From Clavibacter sp. B3I6 (lineage in GTDB: Bacteria; Actinomycetota; Actinomycetes; Actinomycetales; Microbacteriaceae): DNA of 64,000 nt. Below, one piece after another: positions 8,134-17,839 of the stretch. Made by a program: the position numbers and the translations under genes. The notes below the pieces were generated by a model that did not search any database, was not told the DNA's origin, and saw nothing but the letters and a program-made list of their open reading frames with translations. The stretch is from contig NZ_JAUSYL010000001.1 in NCBI RefSeq assembly GCF_030816895.1, forward strand, positions 2,232,001-2,296,000. Direction: 5' to 3'. Every line of letters starts with the position of its first letter. The stretch's first letter is position 1.

Positions 8134-9765
8134 TCAGCGGCGGCGGAGGCGGCGCATCACGGGCCCGGCCAGCTGCTGCAGCTCGGAGGAGCGCATGGCG
8201 GCCAGGGCGGCGAGGTAGACGGCCGTCATGACGGCGGCGAGGGGGATCCCGACCAGGAGCGCCTGGCCCTTCGAGGCGACGCCCACGCCCTCGAACGGGC
8301 CGCCGGAGACGAGCACGAGGAGCGCGATGCCCGTGAGCGCCGTGGGCACGGCCGCGACGGCGAAGCGGACCGAGCTGTTGACGATCCGGCGTCCGTCGAT
8401 CCGGCCGATGCGCCGACGCAGGAGCACCGCCGCGAGGACGGCCTGCCCGGTCACGGTGACGGTCTGCAGGACGGCGAGCCCCACGCCGATCAGCTCCACG
8501 GGCTGCTGCGCGATGACGAGGGCGCCGGCGATGAACACGACGACCTGCGCGCACTGGATGAGGAACGGCGTGCGGGTGTCGGAGAGGGCGTAGAACGCCC
8601 GCTGCAGCACGAACAGCGTGCTGAACGCCGGCAGCCCGAGGATGAACGCGATGAGGACCGTGCCGTAGCCGCGGACCTCGCCCGCGTCGCCCGAGACCAT
8701 CACCCGGGCCACGGGCCCCGCGAGGACCGCGATGAGGACGGTCGAGAGCACGGTCATGAGGGCCACCGTGCGGATCGCCGAGGAGAGGTCGAGCCGCATG
8801 CTGTCGTGGTCGCCCTCGCCGGCGTGCGTGCTCATGCGCGTGAAGTACGCCGTGGCGATGGAGACCGCGAAGATCGAGTGCGGGAGCATGAAGAACAGCC
8901 AGGCGTTGAGCAGGATCGTGCTCGACGGGCTGTCCGAGGTCGCGGCGATGTTGGCCACGTTCGACTGCGCGATGCCGGCGAGCTGCGTGACCACGAGCAT
9001 GCCGAAGGTCCAGCCGGCGAGGCGTCCGGCGGTGCCGAGGCCGACGCCGCGCCAGGCGAAGTCGAAGCGGAAGCGGAGGCCCACGCGGCGCCAGAACACG
9101 AACAGGATGAGCGCCTGGGCGACGACGCCGAGCGTGGCGGAGCCGGCCAGCACGACGATCTTGTCGAGGCTCCAGTCGTCGACCGGGCGGCTGCCGGATC
9201 CGAACATCGCCTGGAAGACGAGGAGGCCCGCGATCGCGACGACGTTGTTGAGGACCGGCGCCCACGTGAACGGGCCGAAGGACCCCCTCGCGTTGAGGAC
9301 CTCGCCGAGCACGGCGTAGAGGCCGTAGAAGAAGATCTGGGGGAGGCACCAGTAGGCGAACGCCACCACGAGGGCGAAGACGTCCGGCGGCAGGGTGGCT
9401 GCGTAGACGGCGGAGACGACGGGCGCGCCCACCGTCGCGAGGACCGTGACGCCGCCGAGCACGACGATCGCGATGGTGACGAGCTTGTTGATGTAGCCGG
9501 CGCCGCCGTCCGCGTGCTTGGCCGCCCGCACCACCTGGGGCACGAGCACGGCGTTGAGCACGCCGCCCGCGATGATCACGTAGATGTTGTTCGGCAGCTG
9601 GTTCGCGTTCGAGAACGCGTTGGAGCTGCCGAGGGTCGCGCCGATCGTCTGCAGCAGCACGATGGCCTTGACGAAGCCGAGGATGCGCGAGACGAACGTG
9701 CCCGAGGCGAGGAGGGCGGACGCGCGCCCGATCCCGCCGCCGCGGGGAGCCGGCGCCGCGGTCAC
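8134..9765 (-). CDS. murJ: Lipid II flippase MurJ (MviN family)
   Basis: 543 residues with about 14 predicted membrane segments. The N terminus reads ALLASGTFVSRILGFVKAIVL, the signature of MurJ/MviN in the MOP superfamily. MurJ flips the peptidoglycan precursor lipid II to the outer face of the membrane. The GTG start (9765) overlaps the end of a 15-codon reading frame that begins at the last codons of the DUF6049 gene, which suggests translational coupling. DUF6049-murJ-trxB-trxA order is common in Actinobacteria. No cytoplasmic kinase-like domain of the mycobacterial MviN type is present. Confidence 0.93.
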   Translation of the reverse strand: MTAAPAPRGGGIGRASALLASGTFVSRILGFVKAIVLLQTIGATLGSSNAFSNANQLPNNIYVIIAGGVLNAVLVPQVVRAAKHADGGAGYINKLVTIAIVVLGGVTVLATVGAPVVSAVYAATLPPDVFALVVAFAYWCLPQIFFYGLYAVLGEVLNARGSFGPFTWAPVLNNVVAIAGLLVFQAMFGSGSRPVDDWSLDKIVVLAGSATLGVVAQALILFVFWRRVGLRFRFDFAWRGVGLGTAGRLAGWTFGMLVVTQLAGIAQSNVANIAATSDSPSSTILLNAWLFFMLPHSIFAVSIATAYFTRMSTHAGEGDHDSMRLDLSSAIRTVALMTVLSTVLIAVLAGPVARVMVSGDAGEVRGYGTVLIAFILGLPAFSTLFVLQRAFYALSDTRTPFLIQCAQVVVFIAGALVIAQQPVELIGVGLAVLQTVTVTGQAVLAAVLLRRRIGRIDGRRIVNSSVRFAVAAVPTALTGIALLVLVSGGPFEGVGVASKGQALLVGIPLAAVMTAVYLAALAAMRSSELQQLAGPVMRRLRRR

Positions 9766-9801
9766 GACGGGTCCGATCCGGGGGCGGGCGGCGCGGTCCG
9801 G

Positions 9802-12109
9802 TCAGTCATCGATCTCCTCGGGCAGGCCGGCGAGCTGCCGGGCTCGGGCGCGGCGGCGCTTGCGGATGCTGCGGAACAGGCCGAAGCCGAACAGCAGGGC
9901 GACGGCGACGACGAACAGCGTCGTCACGACGGCCTCGAAGCCGGCGCGGATGAGGAGCTCCACGGGCGCGCTCTCGCCGATCTGCACGGCGCCGTCCTCG
10001 GTGGTGAGCCGGGCCGTGACCACGACGTCGCCGTTGGAGATGGCCGTGATGGGCGGGCGGGCGGATGCGCTGCCGTGGGCGGGGACGGTGACGACCGCGG
10101 AGTCGTCCACCCGGATCCGGCCGCTGCCCGCCATGATCGACATCCGCACGGTGATGGGCTGGTCGAGCTCGTTGCTGACGTTGATGAGCAGGCTCGTCGT
10201 GTCGCTGATGACGGTGTTCTGGCGGGTCGTGATGGCGACCGAGGACAGCACGTCGTCGGCCTGGGCGACGTAACCGGCCTGGATGGTCTCGAAGCCGTCG
10301 GGGTCCTCGCGCCACCGGTTGGAGAGCGACGCGAGGAGGAGCAGGCGCTGCTGGCCGGTGATCAGCTCGGGGCGCTCCACCGCCTTGGCGAACGCGTCGA
10401 CCTGCGCCTCGAGGGACATCGCGCCGGCGATCCGGGCGACACGGGCCGCGTCCTCCGGGTGGTCGACCACCTGGAGCGGGACGGAGGCGCTGGCGAGGGC
10501 CGCGTCCACCGGCGCGGTGTCGCTGAACGGCAGCGCCTGGATCGCGTCGAGCAGCTGCCCGAGGCGCCCGGTGGAGGCGGCCCATCCGCGCTCCAGGCCC
10601 GCGACCACCACGTGGCCGTCGCCCTCGAGCGCGTCCGCCGCGAGGGTCGCGGAGAGCTGCGCCAGGACGACGCCGAACGCCTCGTCGGTCGCGGCGGAGA
10701 GCGCGCGGTCGACGAGGGCGGAGACCCGGGCGTCGGTCACGAGCACGCGGGTGTCGCCGACGGTGCCCGTCGCGCCGACGGGCGTCGTGCCCGGTGTCGT
10801 GACGTCGTCGCTCGCGAGGATCGCGGTGGTGGTGCCGCTCGCGGCCAGGACGCCGAGGTCGTCCGCGGTGATCGTGCCCGCCGCCGGCCAGGAGAACCCG
10901 GACATCGTGTGGTCCCACGCGGTGAGGTCGGCGAGGGTCGGAATGGGGGAGGGGGACGGAGCCTCCGGCGTGGCGCTCGGCTGCGGCTCGGGGTCCGCGG
11001 GGCCCGGGCGTCGCGGGCGGATCGACGGAGGTGGCCGCGGCACCCGAGCCCGAGCCGGCGGAGCCTCCGCGCGTGCCGCTCGTGGCGGCCGACCCGGCGC
11101 TGGTCGGCGTCTCCGTCGGGGCGGGCGCGGGGCTCGGCGTCGTGCCCGGGGCGGCGAAGCGGCTCGCCTGCACCGCGTACGCGATGTCCGTCGGGGCGAG
11201 CAGGGACGCGGCACCCGCCTGCGCCTGAACGGCCACGTCGGCGTCCGCCCAGGCGAGCGCGAACGTGGGGTTGGGCATCTCCCGGAGGCGCTCCAGCCAG
11301 TCGACGGCCGATGCGGGCGCGTCGACGCCGAGGATCCGGACGGATGCGACGATCCGCGGGTCGATGCCCACGGCGACCGGACGGCCGACGACCGCGTCCA
11401 GCTGGCGGGTGAGCGTGCCGCTCGGCGACGTGTAGGTGGCGAGGGCGTCGGCGTCGATGAAGTCGGACGCGCTCGGCGGCACCGTCAGGGGCATGACGGC
11501 CGCGACGGGGGCGGGCGCCGGATCCGCGCCCGGGCTCCAGACGACGGCCCCGCGTCCGGTCGCGACGTCCGCGCCGCCCGCCTCGAGCTCCGCCGTCAGC
11601 CCCCGCGGACCGAAGCCGCCGCGGCTCCCCTGGAGCGCGACGGTCGCGGACGGGACGGTGAGGGCGATGTCGACGGTGCCGCCCGCGGGTACCTCGGGGG
11701 TGTCGGCCCGCCCGATGCGGGGACCCGTCCGCGCGTTCGCGTCGGCGGACGCGGTGTCGAGCCAGGCGTCGAGCTCCGGGCGCGTGTCGAGCACGGTGCG
11801 GTTGAGGTCGAGGTCGATGCGCCCGGCCGGCACGGCGGCGTCCGTGGCGTTGATGACGGAGACGGTGACCGCGAGGTCCTCGCCGGGCGCGAGGATCCCC
11901 TCGGCCGCCGGGGTGACGGTGAGGGTCACGCCCTCGGTGGCCGCGTGCGCCGGGGTCGACGGACCCGCGACCGTCCCGGCGGCGAGCGTCCCGGCGGCGA
12001 CCGTGACGCACACGAGGGTGGAGACCGTGCGTCGAGCGGATCGCCGGATCAGCCGGAGGGCTCTGTCCGTGCGGGTGGGGCCGGCGTCATGTCGAGGCGC
12101 GGCGTGCAT
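9802..12109 (-). pseudogene. DUF6049-type secreted, membrane-anchored protein, frameshifted
   Basis: Begins at ATG 12109 with a Sec-type signal peptide (Arg-rich start, hydrophobic core, cleavage near PAHA-AT). An extracellular region with Ig-like and DUF6049 character follows. After residues ...SVDPPATPGP the frame is wrong, and the sequence resumes one frame over as ADPEPQPSATPEAPSPS, then TLADLTAWDHTM and on to a C-terminal membrane segment (VVTTLFVVAVALLFGFGLF) and basic tail ending EEIDD. The break lies in the G/C run near 10999-11008 within a Pro/Ser/Thr linker. Full length would be near 768 residues. Function is unknown; it is usually linked to murJ. A leaderless promoter box precedes the start. 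It could be intact in the living strain if the run was misread. Confidence 0.82.
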
Positions 12110-12115
12110 CTGGGC

Positions 12116-12121
12116 ATTCTA
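12116..12121 (-). promoter_or_regulatory. -10 box for the DUF6049 gene (leaderless)
   Basis: TAGAAT on the minus strand, 6 bases before ATG 12109, with no Shine-Dalgarno sequence. It diverges from the cca promoter. Confidence 0.6.
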
Positions 12122-12188
12122 AAGCGCGGACCCCGCGCGGCCCCTGCGCGCTCGCCGTGGACGCCGGATGCCCGTCGCGGCGCCGCCG

Positions 12189-12194
12189 TAGACT
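12189..12194 (+). promoter_or_regulatory. -10 box for cca (leaderless)
   Basis: TAGACT, 8 bases before ATG 12203, with no Shine-Dalgarno sequence in the gap. Confidence 0.6.
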
Positions 12195-12202
12195 GTCCGA
12201 CC

Positions 12203-13633
12203 ATGCACAGCGTCGCACAGGCCCTCGAGCGTCTCCGCGAGCTGGCCGCCTCGCCTCCGGTCGCCGTGCTCGCCCGTGCGTTCCACGAGGCGGGCCACGA
12301 GCTCGCCCTCGTCGGCGGGCCCGTGCGGGACGCGTTCCTCGGCCGCGAGGCCACCGACCTCGACCTCACCACCGACGCGCGGCCCGACCGCATCCTCGAG
12401 ATCGTGAAGCCCGTCGCCGACGCCCACTGGGACATCGGCCGTGCGTTCGGCACGATCGGCGCGCGCGTGAAGGGGGAGCAGGTCGAGATCACGACCTACC
12501 GCACGGATCAGTACGACGGCGTCTCCCGCAAGCCCGAGGTCGAGTTCGGCTCGTCCCTCGAGGAGGACCTCGTGCGCCGCGACTTCACCGTCAACGCCCT
12601 CGCCGTGCGCCTGCCGCAGGTGGTCATGGTGGATCCGTCGGGCGGCATCGACGACCTCCTCTCCCAGGTGCTCCGCACGCCCGTCGCCCCGGAGGTGTCC
12701 TTCGGGGACGACCCGCTCCGCATGATGCGCGCCGTCCGCTTCGCGTCCCAGCTCGGCTTCCGCCTCGACGACCCCGCATTCGCCGCCATCCGCGACATGG
12801 CCCCCCGGATCCTCGACATCTCCGTCGAGCGGGTCAGCGACGAGCTCTCCAAGCTCCTGCGCACGCCCGAGCCCCGCGCGGGCCTCGACCTGCTCGTGGA
12901 GGGGGGACTCGCCGACCACGTGCTGCCCGAGCTCCCCGCGATGAAGCTGGAGGCCGACGAGCACCACCGCCACAAGGACGTGTACCAGCACTCCCTCCAG
13001 GTGCTCGACCAGGCCATCGACCACGAGCGCTCGCGCCACCCCGGCGAGGCGCCCGACCTCGTGCTCCGCCTGGCCGCGCTCCTCCACGACATCGGCAAGC
13101 CCTCCACGCGCCGACTGGAGCCGGGCGGGGTCGTCACCTTCCACCACCACGACGTCGTCGGATCCAAGATGGCCAAGCGGCGCCTGCGCGCGCTCCGCTT
13201 CGACAACGACACGATCGCCTCGGTGTCGCGCCTCGTCGAGCTGCACCTCCGCTTCTTCGGCTACACGGAGGGCGGCTGGACCGACTCGGCCGTCCGCCGG
13301 TACGTCCGGGACGCGGGACCCGAGCTCGAGCGCCTGCACATGCTCACGCGCGCCGACGTCACGACGCAGAACCGCCGCAAGGCCGACCGCCTGGGCTTCG
13401 CGTACGACGACCTCGAGACCCGCATCGCGGAGCTGGCGGAGCAGGAGGAGATGGCGGCCGTGCGGCCGGACCTCGACGGCGAGGCGATCATGCGGATCCT
13501 CGACGTGCCGCCCGGCCCGGTGGTCGGCCGCGCCTACCGCTTCCTGCTCGAGCTGCGCCTCGACGAGGGGCCGCTCGACCCGGACGAGGCCACGCGGCGC
13601 CTCGTGGCGTGGTGGGCGGCCGAGCAGGGCTGA
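12203..13633 (+). CDS. cca: CCA tRNA nucleotidyltransferase (class II, with HD domain)
   Basis: 476 residues. Nucleotidyltransferase head: LVGGPVRDAFLGREATDLDLTT with the catalytic DLD. ATP/CTP-selecting motif: RRDFTVNALA. Later: DDPLRMMRAVRFASQLGF. A C-terminal HD-type phosphohydrolase domain has LLHDIGKP and the preceding histidines HHRHKDVYQHS. The enzyme builds or repairs the 3' CCA end of tRNAs without a template. Actinobacterial copies are often named PcnA. The start has no Shine-Dalgarno but a TAGACT box 8 bases upstream. The divergent neighbour starts only 93 bases away. Confidence 0.94.
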   Translation: MHSVAQALERLRELAASPPVAVLARAFHEAGHELALVGGPVRDAFLGREATDLDLTTDARPDRILEIVKPVADAHWDIGRAFGTIGARVKGEQVEITTYRTDQYDGVSRKPEVEFGSSLEEDLVRRDFTVNALAVRLPQVVMVDPSGGIDDLLSQVLRTPVAPEVSFGDDPLRMMRAVRFASQLGFRLDDPAFAAIRDMAPRILDISVERVSDELSKLLRTPEPRAGLDLLVEGGLADHVLPELPAMKLEADEHHRHKDVYQHSLQVLDQAIDHERSRHPGEAPDLVLRLAALLHDIGKPSTRRLEPGGVVTFHHHDVVGSKMAKRRLRALRFDNDTIASVSRLVELHLRFFGYTEGGWTDSAVRRYVRDAGPELERLHMLTRADVTTQNRRKADRLGFAYDDLETRIAELAEQEEMAAVRPDLDGEAIMRILDVPPGPVVGRAYRFLLELRLDEGPLDPDEATRRLVAWWAAEQG

Positions 13634-13796
13634 TCCGGGCCATCGTCCGCCCCGGTCTGGTGCCCCTCCTCCCCATCCGGTAGTCTTGCGAGGTTGTCCG
13701 CCCGGCAACGGGTTCCCCCTGCCCCGCGCGGACCGATGCACATACCCTCCTGTCGCAGATCGTCTGCGACCGTTCAAGTCCGAAGGAGGTGGGTTA

Positions 13797-14261
13797 GTGA
13801 CGCATCAGTACGAACTCATGGTGATCCTGGATCCCGAGATCGATGAGCGCACCGTCGCTCCCAGTCTCGACAAGTTCCTCAACGTCATCCGCACCAGCGG
13901 TGGCACCGTCGACAACGTCGACGTCTGGGGCCGTCGTCGACTGGCGTACGAGATCAACAAGAAGAACGAGGGCATCTACGCCGTCGTCCAGCTCACCGCC
14001 ACGAGCGAGGCCACGCAGGAGCTCGACCGCCAGCTGGGTCTGTCCGAGGCCGTCATGCGCACCAAGGTGCTGCGTGCCGAGGAGGCCATGGCCATGGTCG
14101 CCTCCGCTGCGAAGCTCGCCGACGAGAAGGCCGCCCGCAAGGCCGCCGCCACGTCCAAGGCCGCAGACGCCGCGCCCCAGGCGCCCGCCACGGACGCCGC
14201 CCCGGCGACGCCCGGCAAGCCGGCAGCGCAGGCTGCTTCCAGCGAGAAGACCGGGGAGTAG
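13797..14261 (+). CDS. rpsF: 30S ribosomal protein bS6
   Basis: 154 residues from GTG 13797, preceded by a near-perfect ribosome binding site AAGGAGGT 6 bases away. The bS6 fold covers about residues 1-100: YELMVILDPEIDERT, then WGRRRLAYEINKKNEGIY. The last 50 residues are an Ala/Pro/Lys-rich extension typical of actinobacterial bS6. It binds bS18 on the 30S platform. First gene of rpsF-ssb-rpsR-rplI; TAGTCT at 13681-13686 is a candidate -10 box, giving a leader of about 100 bases. Confidence 0.96.
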   Translation: MTHQYELMVILDPEIDERTVAPSLDKFLNVIRTSGGTVDNVDVWGRRRLAYEINKKNEGIYAVVQLTATSEATQELDRQLGLSEAVMRTKVLRAEEAMAMVASAAKLADEKAARKAAATSKAADAAPQAPATDAAPATPGKPAAQAASSEKTGE

Positions 14262-14264
14262 TCG

Positions 14265-14831
14265 ATGGCCGGCGAAACCATCATCACGGTCGTGGGCAAC
14301 CTCACCAGTGATCCGGAGCTGCGGTACACGCAGAACGGGCTGGCGGTAGCCAACTTCACCATCGCCTCCACGCCGAGGTCGTTCGACCGCGCGAGCAACG
14401 ACTGGAAGGACGGCGACGCCCTGTTCCTCCGTGCGAGCGTGTGGCGCGAGTTCGCCGAGCACGTGGCGTCCTCGCTCACCAAGGGATCGCGCGTCGTCGC
14501 GACCGGCCGCCTCAAGCAGCGGTCGTACGAGACGAAGGAGGGCGAGAAGCGCACCTCCATCGAGCTCGAGGTCGACGAGATCGGCCCCTCGCTCCGCTAC
14601 GCGACCGCTCAGGTCACGCGCGCGGCCGGCGGCGGCGGCAACTCCGGCGGGGGCAACTCCGGCGGCGGTGGTCGCGGCCAGTTCGGCGGCGGACAGCCCC
14701 AGCAGCAGGTGGCCGAGGAGCCGTGGGGCACCCCCGCGAACTCCGGCGGCGGCAACTCCGGCGGGGGCAACTCCGGTGGCGACGGCGGCTGGTCCAACCC
14801 CGGCAACTTCAACGACGAGACGCCCTTCTAG
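14265..14831 (+). CDS. ssb: Single-stranded DNA-binding protein
   Basis: 188 residues. The OB-fold domain covers about residues 1-115 (TVVGNLTSDPELRYTQNG, then WREFAEHVASSLTKGSRV). A flexible Gly/Asn/Ser-rich linker has repeated GGGNS units. The acidic tip ends DETPF, the partner-binding tail of SSB. It coats single-stranded DNA during replication and repair. The start lies 3 bases after the rpsF stop. Confidence 0.96.
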   Translation: MAGETIITVVGNLTSDPELRYTQNGLAVANFTIASTPRSFDRASNDWKDGDALFLRASVWREFAEHVASSLTKGSRVVATGRLKQRSYETKEGEKRTSIELEVDEIGPSLRYATAQVTRAAGGGGNSGGGNSGGGGRGQFGGGQPQQQVAEEPWGTPANSGGGNSGGGNSGGDGGWSNPGNFNDETPF

Positions 14832-14867
14832 GGCTCGTCGCACTACGCAAGAAAGACAGGAAGAATC

Positions 14868-15131
14868 ATGGCTGGAAAGAGCAGCGGCGACCGCCGCAAG
14901 CCTCTCCGCGGAGCCAAGGGCGGCAAGAACGCCGCCCCGGCGAAGTCCATCCGCGTCGGCGTCATCGACTACAAGGATGTCGCCACCCTCCGCAAGTTCA
15001 TCTCCGAGCGGGGAAAGATCCGCGCTCGTCGCATCACCGGTGTCTCGGTGCAGGAGCAGCGCCTCATCGCGCGCGCAGTCAAGAACGCGCGTGAGATGGC
15101 ACTTCTCCCCTACGCCGGCTCCGGCCGTTAA
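14868..15131 (+). CDS. rpsR: 30S ribosomal protein bS18
   Basis: 87 residues. The conserved core DYKDVATLRKFISERGKI is followed by the bS18 signature RARRITGVSVQEQR and AREMALLPY. No cysteine is present, so this is the zinc-independent form. Third gene of the rpsF operon, 36 bases after ssb with AGGAAG upstream. Confidence 0.97.
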   Translation: MAGKSSGDRRKPLRGAKGGKNAAPAKSIRVGVIDYKDVATLRKFISERGKIRARRITGVSVQEQRLIARAVKNAREMALLPYAGSGR

Positions 15132-15142
15132 GGGGTAATGGA

Positions 15143-15595
15143 ATGTCGAAAGTAATCCTGACGACCGAGGTCTCCGGCCTCGGTTCCCCCGGAGACGTCG
15201 TCGAGGTCAAGAACGGGTTCTCCCGCAACTACCTCGTGCCCCAGGGCTTCGCGGTCATCTGGAGCCGCGGCGGCGAGAAGCAGATTGAGCAGATCAAGGC
15301 AGCGCGTGCCGCTCGTGAGCACGCGACCATCGAGGAGGCGCAGGACCTCAAGAGCCGCCTCGAGGCCAAGATCGTCAAGCTGACCGTCAAGGCCGGCCAG
15401 GGCGGGCGCCTCTTCGGCTCCGTCAAGACGTCCGACATCGCCAAGGCGGTCGACGAGTCCGGCATCGGCCAGGTCGACAAGCGCAAGATCGAGATCCCCA
15501 CGCCCATCAAGGCCACCGGGAACCACGAGGCCACGATCCGGCTCCGTGACGACATCGTCGCCACGATCAGCCTGCAGGTCGTCGCCGCGAAGTAG
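15143..15595 (+). CDS. rplI: 50S ribosomal protein bL9
   Basis: 150 residues. N-terminal rRNA-binding lobe: VILTTEVSGLGSPGDVVEVK, then the signature GFSRNYLVPQGFA. A long connecting helix leads to the C-terminal lobe (GRLFGSVKTSDIAKAV). Last gene of the rpsF-ssb-rpsR-rplI operon; the start is 11 bases after the rpsR stop. Confidence 0.97.
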   Translation: MSKVILTTEVSGLGSPGDVVEVKNGFSRNYLVPQGFAVIWSRGGEKQIEQIKAARAAREHATIEEAQDLKSRLEAKIVKLTVKAGQGGRLFGSVKTSDIAKAVDESGIGQVDKRKIEIPTPIKATGNHEATIRLRDDIVATISLQVVAAK

Positions 15596-15683
15596 CGCAG
15601 CACGGGATCGATGGCGGTGGGCTCTCCGAGCCCGCCGCCATCGGCGGTTAACCAGCAGGTCAGAGGGTCCTCGATCCCCAGGC

Positions 15684-15881
15684 TCATCCACAGGCGAGGC
15701 CCTAGCAGAAGAACTCTCAAGCCCTGGTGCAGACTACTTTTCCCACATCGGGTGTGGAACTCCCCGGTCCTGGTCAGCGGCGGATTCCGTGTCCATATCC
15801 GCTCGTAGTGCACAGGCTTGTCCCCAGGTAGTCCACACGACGCCCGGCGTTTCGCCCACTTTGTCCACAGTCTCGTCCACA
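15684..15881 (+). promoter_or_regulatory. Run of DnaA-box-like sequences before dnaB
   Basis: Part of the 455-base gap between rplI and dnaB, which holds no gene. Five same-direction 9-mers resemble the high-GC DnaA box TTGTCCACA or TTATCCACA: TCATCCACA (15684-15692), TTGTCCCCA (15818-15826), TAGTCCACA (15829-15837), a perfect TTGTCCACA (15861-15869) and TCGTCCACA (15873-15881). All but the perfect one differ by one base. It may control dnaB or act as a DnaA-titrating site. The origin itself should lie next to dnaA, outside this window. Confidence 0.55.
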
Positions 15882-16050
15882 GGTGCATTTGGTGGCGCGA
15901 GGGGTCGATCCATATCGTGGGGCAGCGCCCGGCGAACGGGTCGCGAGAGGACCGCCAGCGGTCCGGCCGACCCCGCGCGAGCGGTGTCGGAGGTCCGAGC
16001 TAGAACGGTCGTGCGGGCGCATCCGCCCAGCCGACCGAGGGGAGCCGCAC

Positions 16051-17430
<1,380 letters not shown>

Positions 17431-17469
17431 CGCCGGGCGTCCGTCCCGGCGTCCGCGGGGGCGGAGCGC

Positions 17470-17823
17470 TCAGGGCGCGAAGTAGAGGTGCGCGTGCGCC
17501 GCGCAGCCGGGGTTGAAGCCGGCCCCGCAGCTCGGGCAGGCCTCGGCCGCCAGGTACTCGGGGACGCTCATCGTCGCCCGGCAGACGCCGCACAGGGCGG
17601 CGGGAAGGTGGTGCTCGGCGCGGGGGATTACCCGGAGCGGGTGGTCGGCGACGGCCGCGTGGCAGAGGTGGCACGGGTACCAGGCGTCGCAGCACGGGGC
17701 TCGGAGCGCGACCACGTCGAGCGCCGAGCCGTAGTGCACGCAGCGGGTCTCAGCGTCCACGGCCGGGCCGAGGATCACCGGTCCCGTGCTCTGCGCCCGG
17801 GCGTGACCGGCTGAGGGGGTCAC
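17470..17823 (-). CDS. CHY zinc-finger protein
   Basis: 117 residues. The cysteine and histidine layout fits the CHY zinc-finger family: CVHYGSALDVVALRAPCC, YPCHLCHAAVADH, LCGVC, ACPSCGAGFNPGC and a final CAAHAHLYF. Such small proteins bind several zinc ions; bacterial members have no firmly established role. The GTG start at 17823 has no clear ribosome binding site, and internal GTG codons could serve instead. It lies 16 bases after the prfC stop on the same strand and may be cotranscribed with it. Confidence 0.82.
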   Translation of the reverse strand: MTPSAGHARAQSTGPVILGPAVDAETRCVHYGSALDVVALRAPCCDAWYPCHLCHAAVADHPLRVIPRAEHHLPAALCGVCRATMSVPEYLAAEACPSCGAGFNPGCAAHAHLYFAP

Positions 17824-17839
17824 GCGCGCATCACCGCGA

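Noticed and set aside
7447..11412. Very long plus-strand open frame (over 1,300 codons) opposite trxB, murJ and the DUF6049 gene
   Set aside because: Composition is Arg/Asp/Gly/His repeats typical of antisense frames in GC-rich DNA; it has no domain and lies opposite well-supported genes.
15596..16050. Chromosomal origin in the rplI-dnaB gap
   Set aside because: Only five box-like sequences and no AT-rich unwinding region; the parAB-yidC end of the window places the true origin outside, next to dnaA.
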